Shown here: piece by piece, positions 16,040 through 25,102 of the stretch | Layout: every line of letters begins with the position of its first letter | Position numbering within the stretch: the stretch's first letter is position 1 | From: Planctomycetota bacterium | Lineage (GTDB): Bacteria > Planctomycetota > J058 | Reading direction: 5' to 3' | DNA length: 46,769 bases | Assembly (NCBI GenBank): GCA_003695705.1 | Contig: RFHU01000072.1 | Coordinates: 1 to 46,769, forward strand | Made by a program: the position numbers and the translations under genes | The notes under the pieces: model-generated | What the model was told of the DNA's origin: nothing | What the model saw: only the letters and a program-made list of their open reading frames with translations | Databases searched by the model: none

Positions 16040-18394
16040 ATGCCTCAGGACCTCTACGCCGACGCCCTCAAGTACCACAAGCTGGGCGGCGTCCCCGGGA
16101 AGATCGCAATCCAGCCGACCAAGCCCTTCGCGACGCAGCGGGACCTCTCGCTCGCCTACAGCCCAGGTGTGGCCGAGCCTTGCCGGCGCATCCACGAGTT
16201 CCCCGGCAACGTCTACGAATACACCAACAAGGGGAACCTCGTGGCGGTGATCTCCAACGGCACCGCGGTCCTCGGACTCGGGGACATCGGACCGCTGGCG
16301 GCCAAGCCGGTCATGGAGGGCAAGGCGATCCTCTTCAAGCGCTTCGCCGACATCGACGTCTACGACATCGAGATCGATGCCAAGGACCCCGAGCGCTTCA
16401 TTGCCGCCGTAGAGGCGATCGCTCCTACCTTCGGCGGAATCAACCTCGAGGACATCAAGGGCCCCGAGTGCTTCTACATCGAACGCGAACTCTCCCGCCG
16501 CCTCTCGATCCCCGTGTTCCACGACGACCAGCACGGGACCGCGATCATCGCCTCCGCGGCGCTGCTCAACGCCTGCGAGCTCACCGGACGCAACCTCGGA
16601 TCTCTGCGCTGCGTGTTCAACGGCGCGGGCGCCGCCGGCATCAGCACCGCGCGCCTCTTCCTCCGCCTCGGCGTACGGCGCGAAAACATCATCATGTGCG
16701 ACTCCGCCGGCGTGATCTACGCAGGGCGCGAAGAGCGGATGTCCCCCGAGAAGGAGGAGTTCGCAGCTCGGACCGACGCGCGCACCTTGGCCGAGGCCAT
16801 GGTCGGTGCCGACTGCTTCGTCGGTTGCTCGGTGGGGAACGTGGTCACCCCGGACATGCTGAAGAGCATGGCCAAGGACCCCATCGTGTTCGCCATGGCC
16901 AACCCGACCCCCGAAATCGACTACGACCTCGCGGTGCGCACCCGCGACGACGTGATCATGGCCACCGGCCGTTCGGACCACCCCAACCAGGTCAACAACG
17001 TCCTTGGCTTCCCCTTCATCTTTCGCGGAGCCCTCGACTCGGGCGCCTGCTGCTTCAACGAGGAGATGAAGCTGGCGGCCGTGCGCTCCTTGGCCGCCTT
17101 GGCCAAGGAGCCCGTGCCCGACAGCGTCTCCCAGGCCTACGGCGGCGAGCGCTTCGAATTCGGGCGCCACTACCTGATTCCCAAGCCCTTCGACCCGCGG
17201 GTGCTCTACTGGGAGTCGGTGGCCGTGGCCGAGGCCGCCATTCGCAGCGGCGTGGCCACCCGCGAACTCGACCTCGAGGAGTACCGAGAACGCCTCCGCC
17301 GCAAGGTCGAGGCCGGCCGGGCGCTGTTCGCAGTCCCTCGGAAGATCGCCCAGGACAAGCACTGCCGGATCGCCATTCCCGAAGGCCACCTGCCGCGCCT
17401 CGCCAGCGTGGCACGGCGAACCATCAAGGAGCGCCTCGCGGTTCCCGTCCTCGTGGGGCCGACCGAGGAGGTGCGCGCGGCGCTGAAGGACGTCGACCCC
17501 GCGCTCTACGAGATCGCCGACCCCGCCAGCGACGAGCACGTCGAACGCTTCCTCGAGATCATGCGCCGCCAGCGCCCCCTCGACGAGGGCGTCGCCGACG
17601 CGGACTACCTAGAGGAGATGCGGAACCCCTTCGTCTACGCGACGCTGCTGGCCGAGGCGGGCTTGGTCGATGGCGTGCTCGCCGCCTCGAACCGCCGCTA
17701 CGCCGAAATGGTGCGTCCGATCCTGAAGTACGCGAGCCGCCGGGCGGGGGTTAGCCGGGTAGCGGGCCTGCACATCTTGGTGCTCAAGGACCGGCACCTG
17801 TTCATGGCCGACACCACCTTGATCACCTATCCGTCCGCCGAAGAGCTGGCCGAGATCGCCATGCGCGCGGCCCGAGTGGTTCGCCGCCTGAACATCACCC
17901 CGCGGGTGGCCTTCGTCTCCTACGCCAACTTCGCCACCCGCGCGGACGCCGGCATCGACCGCCTCAAGCGCGCCTACAAAACCGTCCGCCAGGTCATGCC
18001 CGAGTTGGAGAGCTTCCCCGACGTGCAGGCCGACGTGGCCCTGAACCCGTCCCGCTACCGGGGCGTGTTCAAGGAGCGCATCCCCGAGCACCCCGCGAAC
18101 ATCCTCATCTTCCCGGACCTGTTCGCCGCCAACGCCGCCTTCCGCCTGACCCGCGAACTCGCAGGGGCGACCACCATCGGACCCATGCTGCTCGGGCTGC
18201 GTCGGCCGGCCAACGTCATGCCGCGGGGGGCCACCGAAGACGAGATCCTCCACATGATGGCCGTCACCGCCTACAACGCCCACCGACGGCGGGTCGAGAT
18301 CGAGGAGGGGCGCAAGACGCAGACCTGGGCGCCGGGCGCCGGGGGCCAGCGGATTGCCGTGGCCGAAGCCGAGGACCCGCAGGGGATTCGCTAG
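16040..18394 (+). CDS. maeB: NAD(P)-malic enzyme with C-terminal phosphotransacetylase domain
   Basis: About 784 residues, the length expected of MaeB. Residues 1 to about 430 are the malic enzyme: [47 protein letters not shown], the nucleotide-binding [16 protein letters not shown], and [11 protein letters not shown]. Residues from about 440 form a phosphate acetyl/butyryltransferase-like domain ([14 protein letters not shown] ... [27 protein letters not shown]). The first part decarboxylates malate to pyruvate; in known MaeB proteins the second part does not act as a phosphotransacetylase but mediates allosteric control by acetyl-CoA. It starts at ATG 16040 with a GGGGAGG ribosome site. An FHA kinase gene follows after 8 bases and is probably co-transcribed. 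Confidence 0.95.
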   Translation: MPQDLYADALKYHKLGGVPGKIAIQPTKPFATQRDLSLAYSPGVAEPCRRIHEFPGNVYEYTNKGNLVAVISNGTAVLGLGDIGPLAAKPVMEGKAILFKRFADIDVYDIEIDAKDPERFIAAVEAIAPTFGGINLEDIKGPECFYIERELSRRLSIPVFHDDQHGTAIIASAALLNACELTGRNLGSLRCVFNGAGAAGISTARLFLRLGVRRENIIMCDSAGVIYAGREERMSPEKEEFAARTDARTLAEAMVGADCFVGCSVGNVVTPDMLKSMAKDPIVFAMANPTPEIDYDLAVRTRDDVIMATGRSDHPNQVNNVLGFPFIFRGALDSGACCFNEEMKLAAVRSLAALAKEPVPDSVSQAYGGERFEFGRHYLIPKPFDPRVLYWESVAVAEAAIRSGVATRELDLEEYRERLRRKVEAGRALFAVPRKIAQDKHCRIAIPEGHLPRLASVARRTIKERLAVPVLVGPTEEVRAALKDVDPALYEIADPASDEHVERFLEIMRRQRPLDEGVADADYLEEMRNPFVYATLLAEAGLVDGVLAASNRRYAEMVRPILKYASRRAGVSRVAGLHILVLKDRHLFMADTTLITYPSAEELAEIAMRAARVVRRLNITPRVAFVSYANFATRADAGIDRLKRAYKTVRQVMPELESFPDVQADVALNPSRYRGVFKERIPEHPANILIFPDLFAANAAFRLTRELAGATTIGPMLLGLRRPANVMPRGATEDEILHMMAVTAYNAHRRRVEIEEGRKTQTWAPGAGGQRIAVAEAEDPQGIR

Positions 18395-18402
18395 GGGGCG
18401 CC

Positions 18403-19671
18403 GTGCCCAGCGAGGACTTCGAGTTCGACTTCGAGACCCCGCCCGAGGAACCGCGAGGCTTCACCTTCCTCGACCTCGACGCCGAGCCGACTCCGGCAAC
18501 GAAGGTGGACGATCGCTGGGATCCGAGCACGCCCGGAACCCGCTTTGCCGACTACGAGGTCACCGGACGCCTCGGGCAGGGGGCCATGGGCCTCGTGCTC
18601 GAAGGCCGGGACACCCGGAACGGACGCCCGGTCGCCATCAAGGTCCTTCACGCGCGGCTGGGGCGCATCCCCAAGGCGGTCGAGCGCTTCCGCCGCGAAG
18701 CGGTGGCCGTGTGGAAGGTCCGCCACGAGCACATCATCGAGGTCTTCCTCTACGGCATCCTCCGCGGTCGACCGTTCATGGTGCTCGAACTCCTGCGCGG
18801 CGGCTCGGTCATGGACCTGATCGAGCGCTCGCGGCGGGAGCGCCGTCCGGTTCCCGTCGCCCGCGCCGTGGACTTGATCGACATGACCCTCGCCGCCCTC
18901 GAGGCCGCCCACGGCAAGGGTCTCTTGCACCGGGACATCAAGCCAGACAACCTGCTCCTCGACCGCAGCGGACGGGTCAAGCTGGCCGATTTCGGCCTGG
19001 TCAAGCTCCGCGAACAAACAGGCGACGCCTCCATGACCGTCACCGGGACGAGCATGGGGACCCCCCTCTACATGCCCCCCGAACAGTTCGCCGACGCCAA
19101 GAGCGTCGACGCGCGCGGCGACCTCTACTCCCTCGGAGTGACCTTCTACGAGCTGCTCACCGGACTTCCCCCCTTCCCCGAAGGAAAGACTCCGGCCGTG
19201 CTTCAGGCGCTCCAGGCTTCCGGCCCCGCGCCCCCGGTACGACGGCGGCGACCCGACGTGCCGAAGGGGGTGGAGGCAGTCGTGGCGAAGCTGCTGGAGT
19301 ACGACCCGGCGCGGCGCTACGCGAGCGCGGGCGAGGCCCGCCACGCGCTCGCAGGGGCCTGCCCGCTCCCGGACCCGCTGCCCGTGCGGATCTTCCAGGA
19401 CGGGCGCGAGGTCTACCGGGGCCGCCTGGCGCGCGGGCAGCAGCTCGTCTTGGGGCGCGCGAGCGACGCGGGCGTGTGCCTCGAAGGGCGCGGGCTGTCT
19501 CGCTTCCACGCCAAGCTGAGCCTGAGCCCCGAGGGGCTCTTCGTCACCGACCTCGATAGCACGAACGGGACCTTCCTCGCGGGCCGGCGCGTTCGCCGCC
19601 CGGCGCGGGTGCGCTTGCGCGATCGCCTGCGCCTGGGGAAGCACGTAGGCCTCGAATTGCGCCTCGGCTGA
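18403..19671 (+). CDS. Ser/Thr protein kinase with C-terminal FHA domain
   Basis: About 422 residues, cytoplasmic, no membrane segment. After an acidic 45-residue N-terminus comes a complete Hanks-type kinase domain: glycine loop GRLGQGAMGLVLEG, catalytic Lys80 (VAIKVL), HRDIKPDN with Asp178, DFG at Asp196, and GTPLYMPPEQFADA. The C-terminal domain (about residues 340-420) is FHA-like: LVLGRASDAG, LSRFHAKLSLSPEG, and DSTNGTFLAGRRV, all core phosphothreonine-binding residues. It lies 8 bases downstream of the malic enzyme gene with no promoter in the gap, so it is translated from the same mRNA. Whether the malic enzyme is a substrate is only a guess from position. Confidence 0.93.
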   Translation: MPSEDFEFDFETPPEEPRGFTFLDLDAEPTPATKVDDRWDPSTPGTRFADYEVTGRLGQGAMGLVLEGRDTRNGRPVAIKVLHARLGRIPKAVERFRREAVAVWKVRHEHIIEVFLYGILRGRPFMVLELLRGGSVMDLIERSRRERRPVPVARAVDLIDMTLAALEAAHGKGLLHRDIKPDNLLLDRSGRVKLADFGLVKLREQTGDASMTVTGTSMGTPLYMPPEQFADAKSVDARGDLYSLGVTFYELLTGLPPFPEGKTPAVLQALQASGPAPPVRRRRPDVPKGVEAVVAKLLEYDPARRYASAGEARHALAGACPLPDPLPVRIFQDGREVYRGRLARGQQLVLGRASDAGVCLEGRGLSRFHAKLSLSPEGLFVTDLDSTNGTFLAGRRVRRPARVRLRDRLRLGKHVGLELRLG

Positions 19672-19765
19672 AGGAGCGGCCGGGGCGGTCGGGCGGCGGC
19701 GCTCGCCGGTCGAGGCCCGGCGGCTGCTGGTCCTCTTCGCGCGGTCCGGGGAAGAGGGAGCTGGA

Positions 19766-20518
19766 TCAACCACCAGGCGCTGGCTCGTCGTAGCGTCCAA
19801 GGAGGGAGTTGAGCCGCAGGCGGAGGACGTCGCAAAACATGGCACGCGCGTCGCGAAGGGGGCGAATCTTGCTGCCCTCGCGGTAGTGCCAGTCGATGGG
19901 CACCTCGCGGATGGTGTAGCCTCGCCGACGGGCGAGGAAGAGCAGCTCGACGTCGAAGGCCCAACCTCCGAGGCGCTGCGCCCCGAACAGATCGCGCGCC
20001 ACGGCGCGCCGGAAGCACTTGAACCCGCACTGGGTGTCCTGGAGGCCGCGGACCGCCATCAGGCGAACCCAGGCGTTGAAGGCGCGCCCCATGAGGTGGC
20101 GGCGGCGAGGCTCGCCGTAGCGCCGAGAACCAGGGAGCTCGCGCGAGCCGATGGCAACGTCGCAAGGATCGCTCGCGGGGGGAAGGAAGCGCTCGATCTG
20201 CTCCACGGGCATGGAGAGGTCGGCATCGCAGATGAAGACGTACTCGCCCCGCGCAGCGAGAACGCCCGCTCGCAAGGCCTGGCCCTTGCCGCCGTGCGGG
20301 ACGCGGAGCAAGCAGACCTGCGGGTGTTCGGCCGCGTAGGCGGCGACGAGGTCGGCGGTTTCGTCTTCGCTGCCGTCGTCGACGACCACCACCTCGCTCT
20401 CACCGCCGCGGTGCTGGAGGTAGGAGCCGATGCGCTCCAAGGAGTCGATGATGCGCGCCGCCTCGTTGTAGGCCGGCACGACGATCGACAGGCTGGGGAT
20501 GCGAGGAGGGACGGTCAC
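19766..20518 (-). CDS. Family 2 glycosyltransferase (dolichol-phosphate mannosyltransferase-like)
   Basis: About 250 residues, single GT-A domain: LSIVVPAYNEAARI, VVVDDGSEDETADL, HGGKGQALRAG, the DxD-type FICDADLSMP, and GLQDTQCGFKCFRR typical of DPM1-like enzymes. Probably transfers a sugar from a nucleotide or GDP donor to a polyprenyl phosphate or similar carrier. No transmembrane region is present, unlike longer DPM-like proteins. The GTG at 20518 is chosen because the conserved domain begins 10 residues later; the sequence before it is proline-rich and reads as non-coding. It follows the LOG-family gene after 55 bases and is probably in its transcript. Confidence 0.88.
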   Translation of the reverse strand: MTVPPRIPSLSIVVPAYNEAARIIDSLERIGSYLQHRGGESEVVVVDDGSEDETADLVAAYAAEHPQVCLLRVPHGGKGQALRAGVLAARGEYVFICDADLSMPVEQIERFLPPASDPCDVAIGSRELPGSRRYGEPRRRHLMGRAFNAWVRLMAVRGLQDTQCGFKCFRRAVARDLFGAQRLGGWAFDVELLFLARRRGYTIREVPIDWHYREGSKIRPLRDARAMFCDVLRLRLNSLLGRYDEPAPGG

Positions 20519-20573
20519 GCGGGGGGCGGCGTGGGGGGAAGGCGAGCGGGACGGCCGAGGATGCTCAGCAGGG

Positions 20574-21344
20574 TTACGGGCAGGAGCAGCGAGAGTGGGC
20601 GAAGTAGGGGCCGGCTCCGGCGCGCTCGGTGGCGAGCGCGGCTCGGAGCAGGTCGAGGGCTTCGCGTGGGGAATCGACCCAGCGGAAGAGTTCGAGGTCG
20701 CTCGCGGAGATGGTCCCGTGGCGGACGAGGGCCTCGAAGTCGATGACTTCTCGCCAATAGTCGGGTCCGTAGAGGAGGATGAGGGGAGGGCTTTCGAACT
20801 TTCCGGTCTGCGCGAGGGTGAGGACCTCAAACAACTCATCGAGGGTGCCAAAGCCTCCGGGGAAGGCGATGAGCGCGCGCGAGAGGTGCGCGAACCACAG
20901 CTTGCGCATGAAGAAGTAGTGGAACTCGAAGGAGAGCTCGGGGGAGAGGTAGGGGTTGGGCACCTGCTCCATGGGGAGCGAGATGTTCAGCCCCATGGTC
21001 CGCGCGCCGGCTTCGGCCGCACCGCGGTTGGCGGCCTCCATGATGCCTCCCCCGCCACCGGTGCACACCACCAGCCGCTGGCCGCCGTTGGGCAGGGACC
21101 GCGCCCACTCGGCCACGAGGCGCGCGAGCTCGCGGGCGTCTTGGTAGTAGCGCCCCAGTGGGCCGTCAGGCCGCAGGCGGGCGGAGCCGAAGAAGACCAC
21201 CGTGTCGTGGACGTCGGCGCGCGAGAGGGCGTCCATGGGAGCGAGGTATTCGGAGAGGATCCGCAGGGGGCGGGCGGCCTCTCCGTCGACGAAGCAGGGG
21301 TCCTTGTAGGCGAGGAGCGGACGAGGAAGCGCAGCGTCGTTCAT
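20574..21344 (-). CDS. LOG family protein (nucleotide phosphoribohydrolase-like)
   Basis: Rossmann-like LOG family protein of 256 residues, formerly annotated as lysine decarboxylase. The key motif PGGFGTLDELFE (PGGxGTxxE) and an upstream GGGGGIMEAANRG are present, with MRKLWFAHLSRALIAF leading into the active site. Family members hydrolyse nucleoside 5'-monophosphates such as AMP or cytokinin ribotides to the free base and ribose phosphate; the substrate here is unknown. TAGAGT ends 7 bases before the ATG at 21344, so the gene has its own start site and need not be part of the kinase/Ubl transcript upstream. Confidence 0.9.
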   Translation of the reverse strand: MNDAALPRPLLAYKDPCFVDGEAARPLRILSEYLAPMDALSRADVHDTVVFFGSARLRPDGPLGRYYQDARELARLVAEWARSLPNGGQRLVVCTGGGGGIMEAANRGAAEAGARTMGLNISLPMEQVPNPYLSPELSFEFHYFFMRKLWFAHLSRALIAFPGGFGTLDELFEVLTLAQTGKFESPPLILLYGPDYWREVIDFEALVRHGTISASDLELFRWVDSPREALDLLRAALATERAGAGPYFAHSRCSCP

Positions 21345-21351
21345 GGAGGCG

Positions 21352-21357
21352 ACTCTA
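21352..21357 (-). promoter_or_regulatory. -10 hexamer TAGAGT, leaderless spacing (LOG gene)
   Basis: Minus-strand TAGAGT, then CGCCTCC, then ATG at 21344. It separates the LOG/glycosyltransferase pair from the kinase gene that ends 76 bases upstream. Confidence 0.45.
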
Positions 21358-21420
21358 CCGGACCGGCGGGCCTCGTGCGCGCACGGGGCTCGGAGGAGGC
21401 GGAGGGCAAGGCAGGGGAGT

Positions 21421-23697
21421 TCAGCGCGCGCCGGGGAGGGGGGCGCGCGCGAAGGGAACGCGGTAGAGGAGCACCTCGCCGCTCTCGAGGCCGACGGCGA
21501 GGAGCCGCCCATCGGGCGAACAGGCCAGGGAGGTCGGGGGCGCCGGGAGGGGTACGCGGGCCAGTTCGCTGCCGCTGCTGCGATCCCAGGCGCAAAGCTC
21601 GTTGGTCCCCGCGCCCGGGCGCAGGGGACGCGCAGCCGAGTAGAAGGGGCCGGCGGCCGGCGCGGACGCTACCGCGACGACCCGTCCGATGTGCGCCGGG
21701 CGGACGCCGCCTCGGTCGCGGAGGCCCTGGGCGACGAGGCTGCTCTCGTGGACGAAGCCGGGCACACTGCGGTAGCGGCGTGGATCCCGCCCGTCGAGGA
21801 GCAGGACCCAGCCGGTGAGGTTTCCGAGCAGGGCGTCGCGGCCCAGCGAGCAGGCGCTGAGGGGTGGAGGAGAGTTGCGCTGGGCGAGGGTGAGGGGCAG
21901 GGGGCGCCAGGCAGGACGCTCCAAGACGACCAGCGAGTGCTCCCAGGAGCGGTCGCCGGCGGCGAGGCGACGACCTCCGTCGAGCCAAACCGCGGTCACG
22001 ACGGGGCTTGCGCCCTCGAAGCGATGAATCGACTCGGAGGCGACGAAGCGAGTGCCCTCGAAGCGGACCAGGTCGATGCGACCCAGACCGCCCACGGCGA
22101 GTTCGGTCGCCCCGTTCCGGCGCGTGGCGGCCAAGGCGTGCACGGGGCCCGGCGCTTGCCAGCGTCCTCGCGGACCTCCTTCCGCGTCGAGGCGGACGAC
22201 GCGAGAACCACGGGCGAGGAAGGCCGTGCGATGGTCGACCGCCACGCACGCGCGGAGGGGACCCGGGATGGACCACGTGCGGGGAGCCCCCGGTCCGTCG
22301 GTCGCGATCGCCCACAGAGCGATTCTTCCCGAGCGCGCCCCGGCGAGAAGGCGCTGCGGAGTCAGGAAACGAACGATCACACCCGGGCGGGCCGTGGGCG
22401 GCGTGCCGGTCGCAGGCGGCCGAGCCACGGCCAGGCGCCGCCAGGGAACGGCGAACGCCAGCGCGGCGGCGGCCTTCCGCGCGCGCAAGGCTTCGGGGTG
22501 CCGAGGGTTCTGGTGCAGCCAGGCAGAGAGCGCGCGCAGACGCTCCGCGGCGGGAGCGGAAGTCTCGCGGAACAAGGCGCGCAGGGCCTGGCGCGCCCGA
22601 CGGACGGCGCGCCGGCCGCCGGGCGCTGGCCCGCGGGTCGCCGGCTCGCTGCCCACCGCCTCCTCCTGCGGAGGGGTCGACGGGGCCGTCTTCTCCTTGG
22701 GCGGGGGGGCCGGGGGCCGCGCCGTGGAGGGCGGCTGCTGCACCTGCTCGGCGCTCTTCAGGGCAAGGGCGCCGGCGAGGAGCAGCCCGGCGGCGGGCAG
22801 GGCAAGAAGCGCTCGTTTCCAGCGGGCTGCGCGCCGTCCGCCGGCCGCCGCGGGACGCTCGCCCGCCAGCCAGCGCTCGAGGTCGTCGGCGAGGGCGTCG
22901 GCGTGGGGGTAGCGATCGCGCGGGTTCCGCCGCAGGCAGCGCAGGCACACGGCCTCGAGGTCGGCGGGGGCCTCGGGGCGCAAGGCGCGCGGCCGAGGGA
23001 AGCGGGCCCGAGCCACCTCCAAGAGGACTTCGGGGAGGGAACCCCCCTGGAAGGGCAACTCGTCGGTGAGGGCTCGGTAGAGGACCACGCCCAGGGCCCA
23101 CACGTCCGCCGGCGGGCCCACTCCGGCTCCGGCCCGCTGCCCTGTGGCCTGCTCGGGGGCGAGGTGCGTGACCGTGCCCAGAATGGTTCCGGTCTTGGAG
23201 AGACGAGCGGCATCCTCGCTCCAGGCGAGGCCGAAGTCGGCGACCTTCGCGCAACCCTCGGCGTCGACGAGGATGTTCTCCTCCTTCACGTCGCGGTGCA
23301 GGATCCCCTGCCGGTGCGCGGCGCCAAGGGCGCGGGCCGCGTCGCGAACCCAGCCCACGCGTTGGCGCAGCGACGCGTCCCCGAAGGCCTCGCCCAGAGT
23401 ACGCGCGCCGCGGAGGAACTCGTAGGCGATCCAGGGAACGCCTCCGGCCTCGCCGGCGGCATGCACCCGCAGGATCCCGGGATGCCGCAGCGCGGCCGTG
23501 AGCTCGGCCTCGCGGGCGAAGCGCGCGCGCTGCTGCGGGCTCGCGTGCTCGTAGCCGAGGAGGATCTTGAGGGCCACCTCGCGAGCGAGGCCGCGCTCGC
23601 GCGCGCGGTAGACGACGCCCATGCCCCCGCGCCCGATCTCCGCGAGCAGCTCGTAGCGCCCGGAAAGCGCAGTCCGCAGGCGGTCTTCGGGTTTCAC
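21421..23697 (-). CDS. Transmembrane Ser/Thr kinase with beta-propeller-like domain
   Basis: About 758 residues. N-terminal Hanks-type kinase: GRGGMGVVY, Lys44, HRDVKEEN with Asp136, DFG at Asp154, and APEQ in the activation segment, so it should be active. A single membrane helix (about residues 295-313) is followed by a Pro/Ala-rich linker and then a roughly 300-residue C-terminal region of WD/PQQ-like strands (FLTPQRLLAGARSGRIALWAI, SLACSPDGRLLAVGLESGEV) expected outside the membrane. The GTG start lies 19 bases after the JAB gene stop, with no terminator between, so it is likely co-transcribed with the ubiquitin-like operon. This linkage is unusual and may mean that a surface signal controls conjugation. 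Confidence 0.93.
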   Translation of the reverse strand: MKPEDRLRTALSGRYELLAEIGRGGMGVVYRARERGLAREVALKILLGYEHASPQQRARFAREAELTAALRHPGILRVHAAGEAGGVPWIAYEFLRGARTLGEAFGDASLRQRVGWVRDAARALGAAHRQGILHRDVKEENILVDAEGCAKVADFGLAWSEDAARLSKTGTILGTVTHLAPEQATGQRAGAGVGPPADVWALGVVLYRALTDELPFQGGSLPEVLLEVARARFPRPRALRPEAPADLEAVCLRCLRRNPRDRYPHADALADDLERWLAGERPAAAGGRRAARWKRALLALPAAGLLLAGALALKSAEQVQQPPSTARPPAPPPKEKTAPSTPPQEEAVGSEPATRGPAPGGRRAVRRARQALRALFRETSAPAAERLRALSAWLHQNPRHPEALRARKAAAALAFAVPWRRLAVARPPATGTPPTARPGVIVRFLTPQRLLAGARSGRIALWAIATDGPGAPRTWSIPGPLRACVAVDHRTAFLARGSRVVRLDAEGGPRGRWQAPGPVHALAATRRNGATELAVGGLGRIDLVRFEGTRFVASESIHRFEGASPVVTAVWLDGGRRLAAGDRSWEHSLVVLERPAWRPLPLTLAQRNSPPPLSACSLGRDALLGNLTGWVLLLDGRDPRRYRSVPGFVHESSLVAQGLRDRGGVRPAHIGRVVAVASAPAAGPFYSAARPLRPGAGTNELCAWDRSSGSELARVPLPAPPTSLACSPDGRLLAVGLESGEVLLYRVPFARAPLPGAR

Positions 23698-23716
23698 GCG
23701 GTGTCTGGCGCGGAGG

Positions 23717-24289
23717 TCAGGGGACCTCCTGGTCGTAGACGATGAGGTGGTATCCGTGCGAAACGTCGCCTCGGTGCCACACGAAGACCCCCGTCCGCTG
23801 GCTCGGTGGCTCCAAAGGGTCGATGACCACGGCGACGAGGTGCTCCTCGGCGAAGAAGCTGCGCTGCACGAACAAGTCGTAGTCCGAGAGGAAGACGCCG
23901 TAGCCGGGATGGGTGTGGTACCAGCCGAGCACGCGCTTGTCCGGGTGCCGCTCCTGAGCGACGCGGTGGAACTCGCGCTGGGCCTCGTTGGAAAAGGTGA
24001 GGTGGGTTCGCGCGCTGCGCGCCTTCAGGCAGGGTACCTCGGCGGTGATGTCGAGGTAGGAGTGGCCTTCGTGGTAGTGATAACCGCCGAGCAAGAAGCC
24101 TCCGACCTCGAACTCGCCTCCCGAACGCGCGTAGCGGTGCATGCTTTCGAGGACGGAGCGGAGGACGTAGACGGGAAGCGGAGGGGTCGCACGCCCGGGG
24201 TCGACGATGAAGCTTCCCGGGCGCTCGCCGGGGGGAGGGCGCCGCGTGGGGCCCGAGCCGCGGCTCCGGACGCGGATCCTCAAGGGCAT
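23717..24289 (-). CDS. JAMM/JAB-domain metallopeptidase of Ubl system
   Basis: A 190-residue JAB1/MPN domain isopeptidase. The zinc-site residues are all visible: Glu61 in FEVGGFLLGG, then H125-T-H127-PGYGVFL-S135-DYD138, the full JAMM signature. Such enzymes cleave ubiquitin-like tails from precursors or conjugates. It starts at ATG 24289, 31 bases after the E2 gene, and is fourth in the order E1, Ubl, E2, JAB. The first 35 residues are basic and proline-rich and are probably disordered. In the known bacterial Bil antiphage system and related loci, a JAB protein works together with E1, E2 and Ubl; the same role is inferred here. Confidence 0.93.
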   Translation of the reverse strand: MPLRIRVRSRGSGPTRRPPPGERPGSFIVDPGRATPPLPVYVLRSVLESMHRYARSGGEFEVGGFLLGGYHYHEGHSYLDITAEVPCLKARSARTHLTFSNEAQREFHRVAQERHPDKRVLGWYHTHPGYGVFLSDYDLFVQRSFFAEEHLVAVVIDPLEPPSQRTGVFVWHRGDVSHGYHLIVYDQEVP

Positions 24290-24320
24290 GGAGGACCTCC
24301 GCTCGCGCGCGGCGCCGACC

Positions 24321-24818
24321 TCAGGAGCGCTTCTTGGGGCGAATCGAAATGCGCATCTGGGGGACCCTCAGGCTGCGCGTGTCCAGGGGAAAGCGCTGGC
24401 GATTCTTCTCCGCCCAGGCGGAGGCCTTCCGATCGAGGGGCGACTTCACGTTGAACTTGTCCATGCGGATCATGTCGCCGAGTTCGATCACGAAGTCCGC
24501 CAGGGACCAGGCAGGCGACCACTGCTGGCTGTGGCACACCGCCTGTCCGCGGATGTTCGGGTGGAAGATCGGAGTCAGCCAGGTCACGTCCGGGGGCTCG
24601 GAGGGGTAGTAGGCGCCCAGGCGCAGCTCGAACTGATGGTGATCGCTGACCACCGCTCGGTCTCCCTCGAGGCGAAGGCCCCGCAGCGAGACCGTGAACT
24701 TGTAGTAGGTGGGTGGGGCGCCGCGATGCTCGAAGCGGATCAGGCCCGAGCGCCCCGTCGTCAACCGGAGCAGCTCCTCGTAGTCCTTCTGCAGGCGAAC
24801 CTTCTTCCGCGGTCCCAC
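24321..24818 (-). CDS. E2-like ubiquitin-conjugating enzyme (UBC fold)
   Basis: A 165-residue single-domain E2. The UBC core reads FELRLGAYYPSEPPDVTW, then LTPIFHPNI with the HPN motif at 86-88, and AVCHSQQWSPAWSLADFVIEL with the candidate catalytic Cys95 seven residues after the HPN Asn, followed by the usual helix-forming segment. This is close to eukaryotic and bacterial E2 geometry. It should accept the Ubl from the E1 as a thioester and pass it to a target. The GTG start is only 2 bases after the Ubl stop. The C-terminal tail is strongly basic (RISIRPKKRS). No E3-like gene is apparent nearby. Confidence 0.9.
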   Translation of the reverse strand: MGPRKKVRLQKDYEELLRLTTGRSGLIRFEHRGAPPTYYKFTVSLRGLRLEGDRAVVSDHHQFELRLGAYYPSEPPDVTWLTPIFHPNIRGQAVCHSQQWSPAWSLADFVIELGDMIRMDKFNVKSPLDRKASAWAEKNRQRFPLDTRSLRVPQMRISIRPKKRS

Positions 24819-24820
24819 GG

Positions 24821-25099
24821 CTACGCGCGGGCTCCGGCAACGAAGGTCGAGGTGAGCAAGAGTACGTCGCCCGACTTGGTGCCGGCCGAGCCGAGGCTGT
24901 CGGCTTCTTTGTACTCTCGCCCCGTGCGCTTGTTCGAGAGTTCGTAGGCGACTTGGTTCCCGTCGGGCCCCGTGAGGGGGAGACCCAACTCTTTGACCAA
25001 GGCGGGGAGGAGTTCCTGGATGCTCGCGTCGTCGGGGAGTTCGACGTCGAATTCTTGGTTGGTGTCGGCACGCACCAGGGTGACGGAAATCTGCGACAT
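24821..25099 (-). CDS. Ubiquitin-like protein, YukD/beta-grasp type
   Basis: A 92-residue beta-grasp protein. The strand pattern ISVTLVRADTNQEFDVELPD, the helix ASIQELLPALVKELGL, and YELSNKRTGREYKEADSLGSAGTKSGDVLLLT match the YukD/EsaB-like branch of the ubiquitin superfamily. It lies between the E1 (3 bases upstream) and the E2 (2 bases downstream), so it is the probable modifier of the system. The C-terminus is TFVAGARA: there is no di-glycine, only Gly89 followed by three residues. It may be trimmed by the JAB protein, be activated at another C-terminal residue, or act without conjugation. Starts at ATG 25099. Confidence 0.88.
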   Translation of the reverse strand: MSQISVTLVRADTNQEFDVELPDDASIQELLPALVKELGLPLTGPDGNQVAYELSNKRTGREYKEADSLGSAGTKSGDVLLLTSTFVAGARA

Positions 25100-25102
25100 G
25101 GC

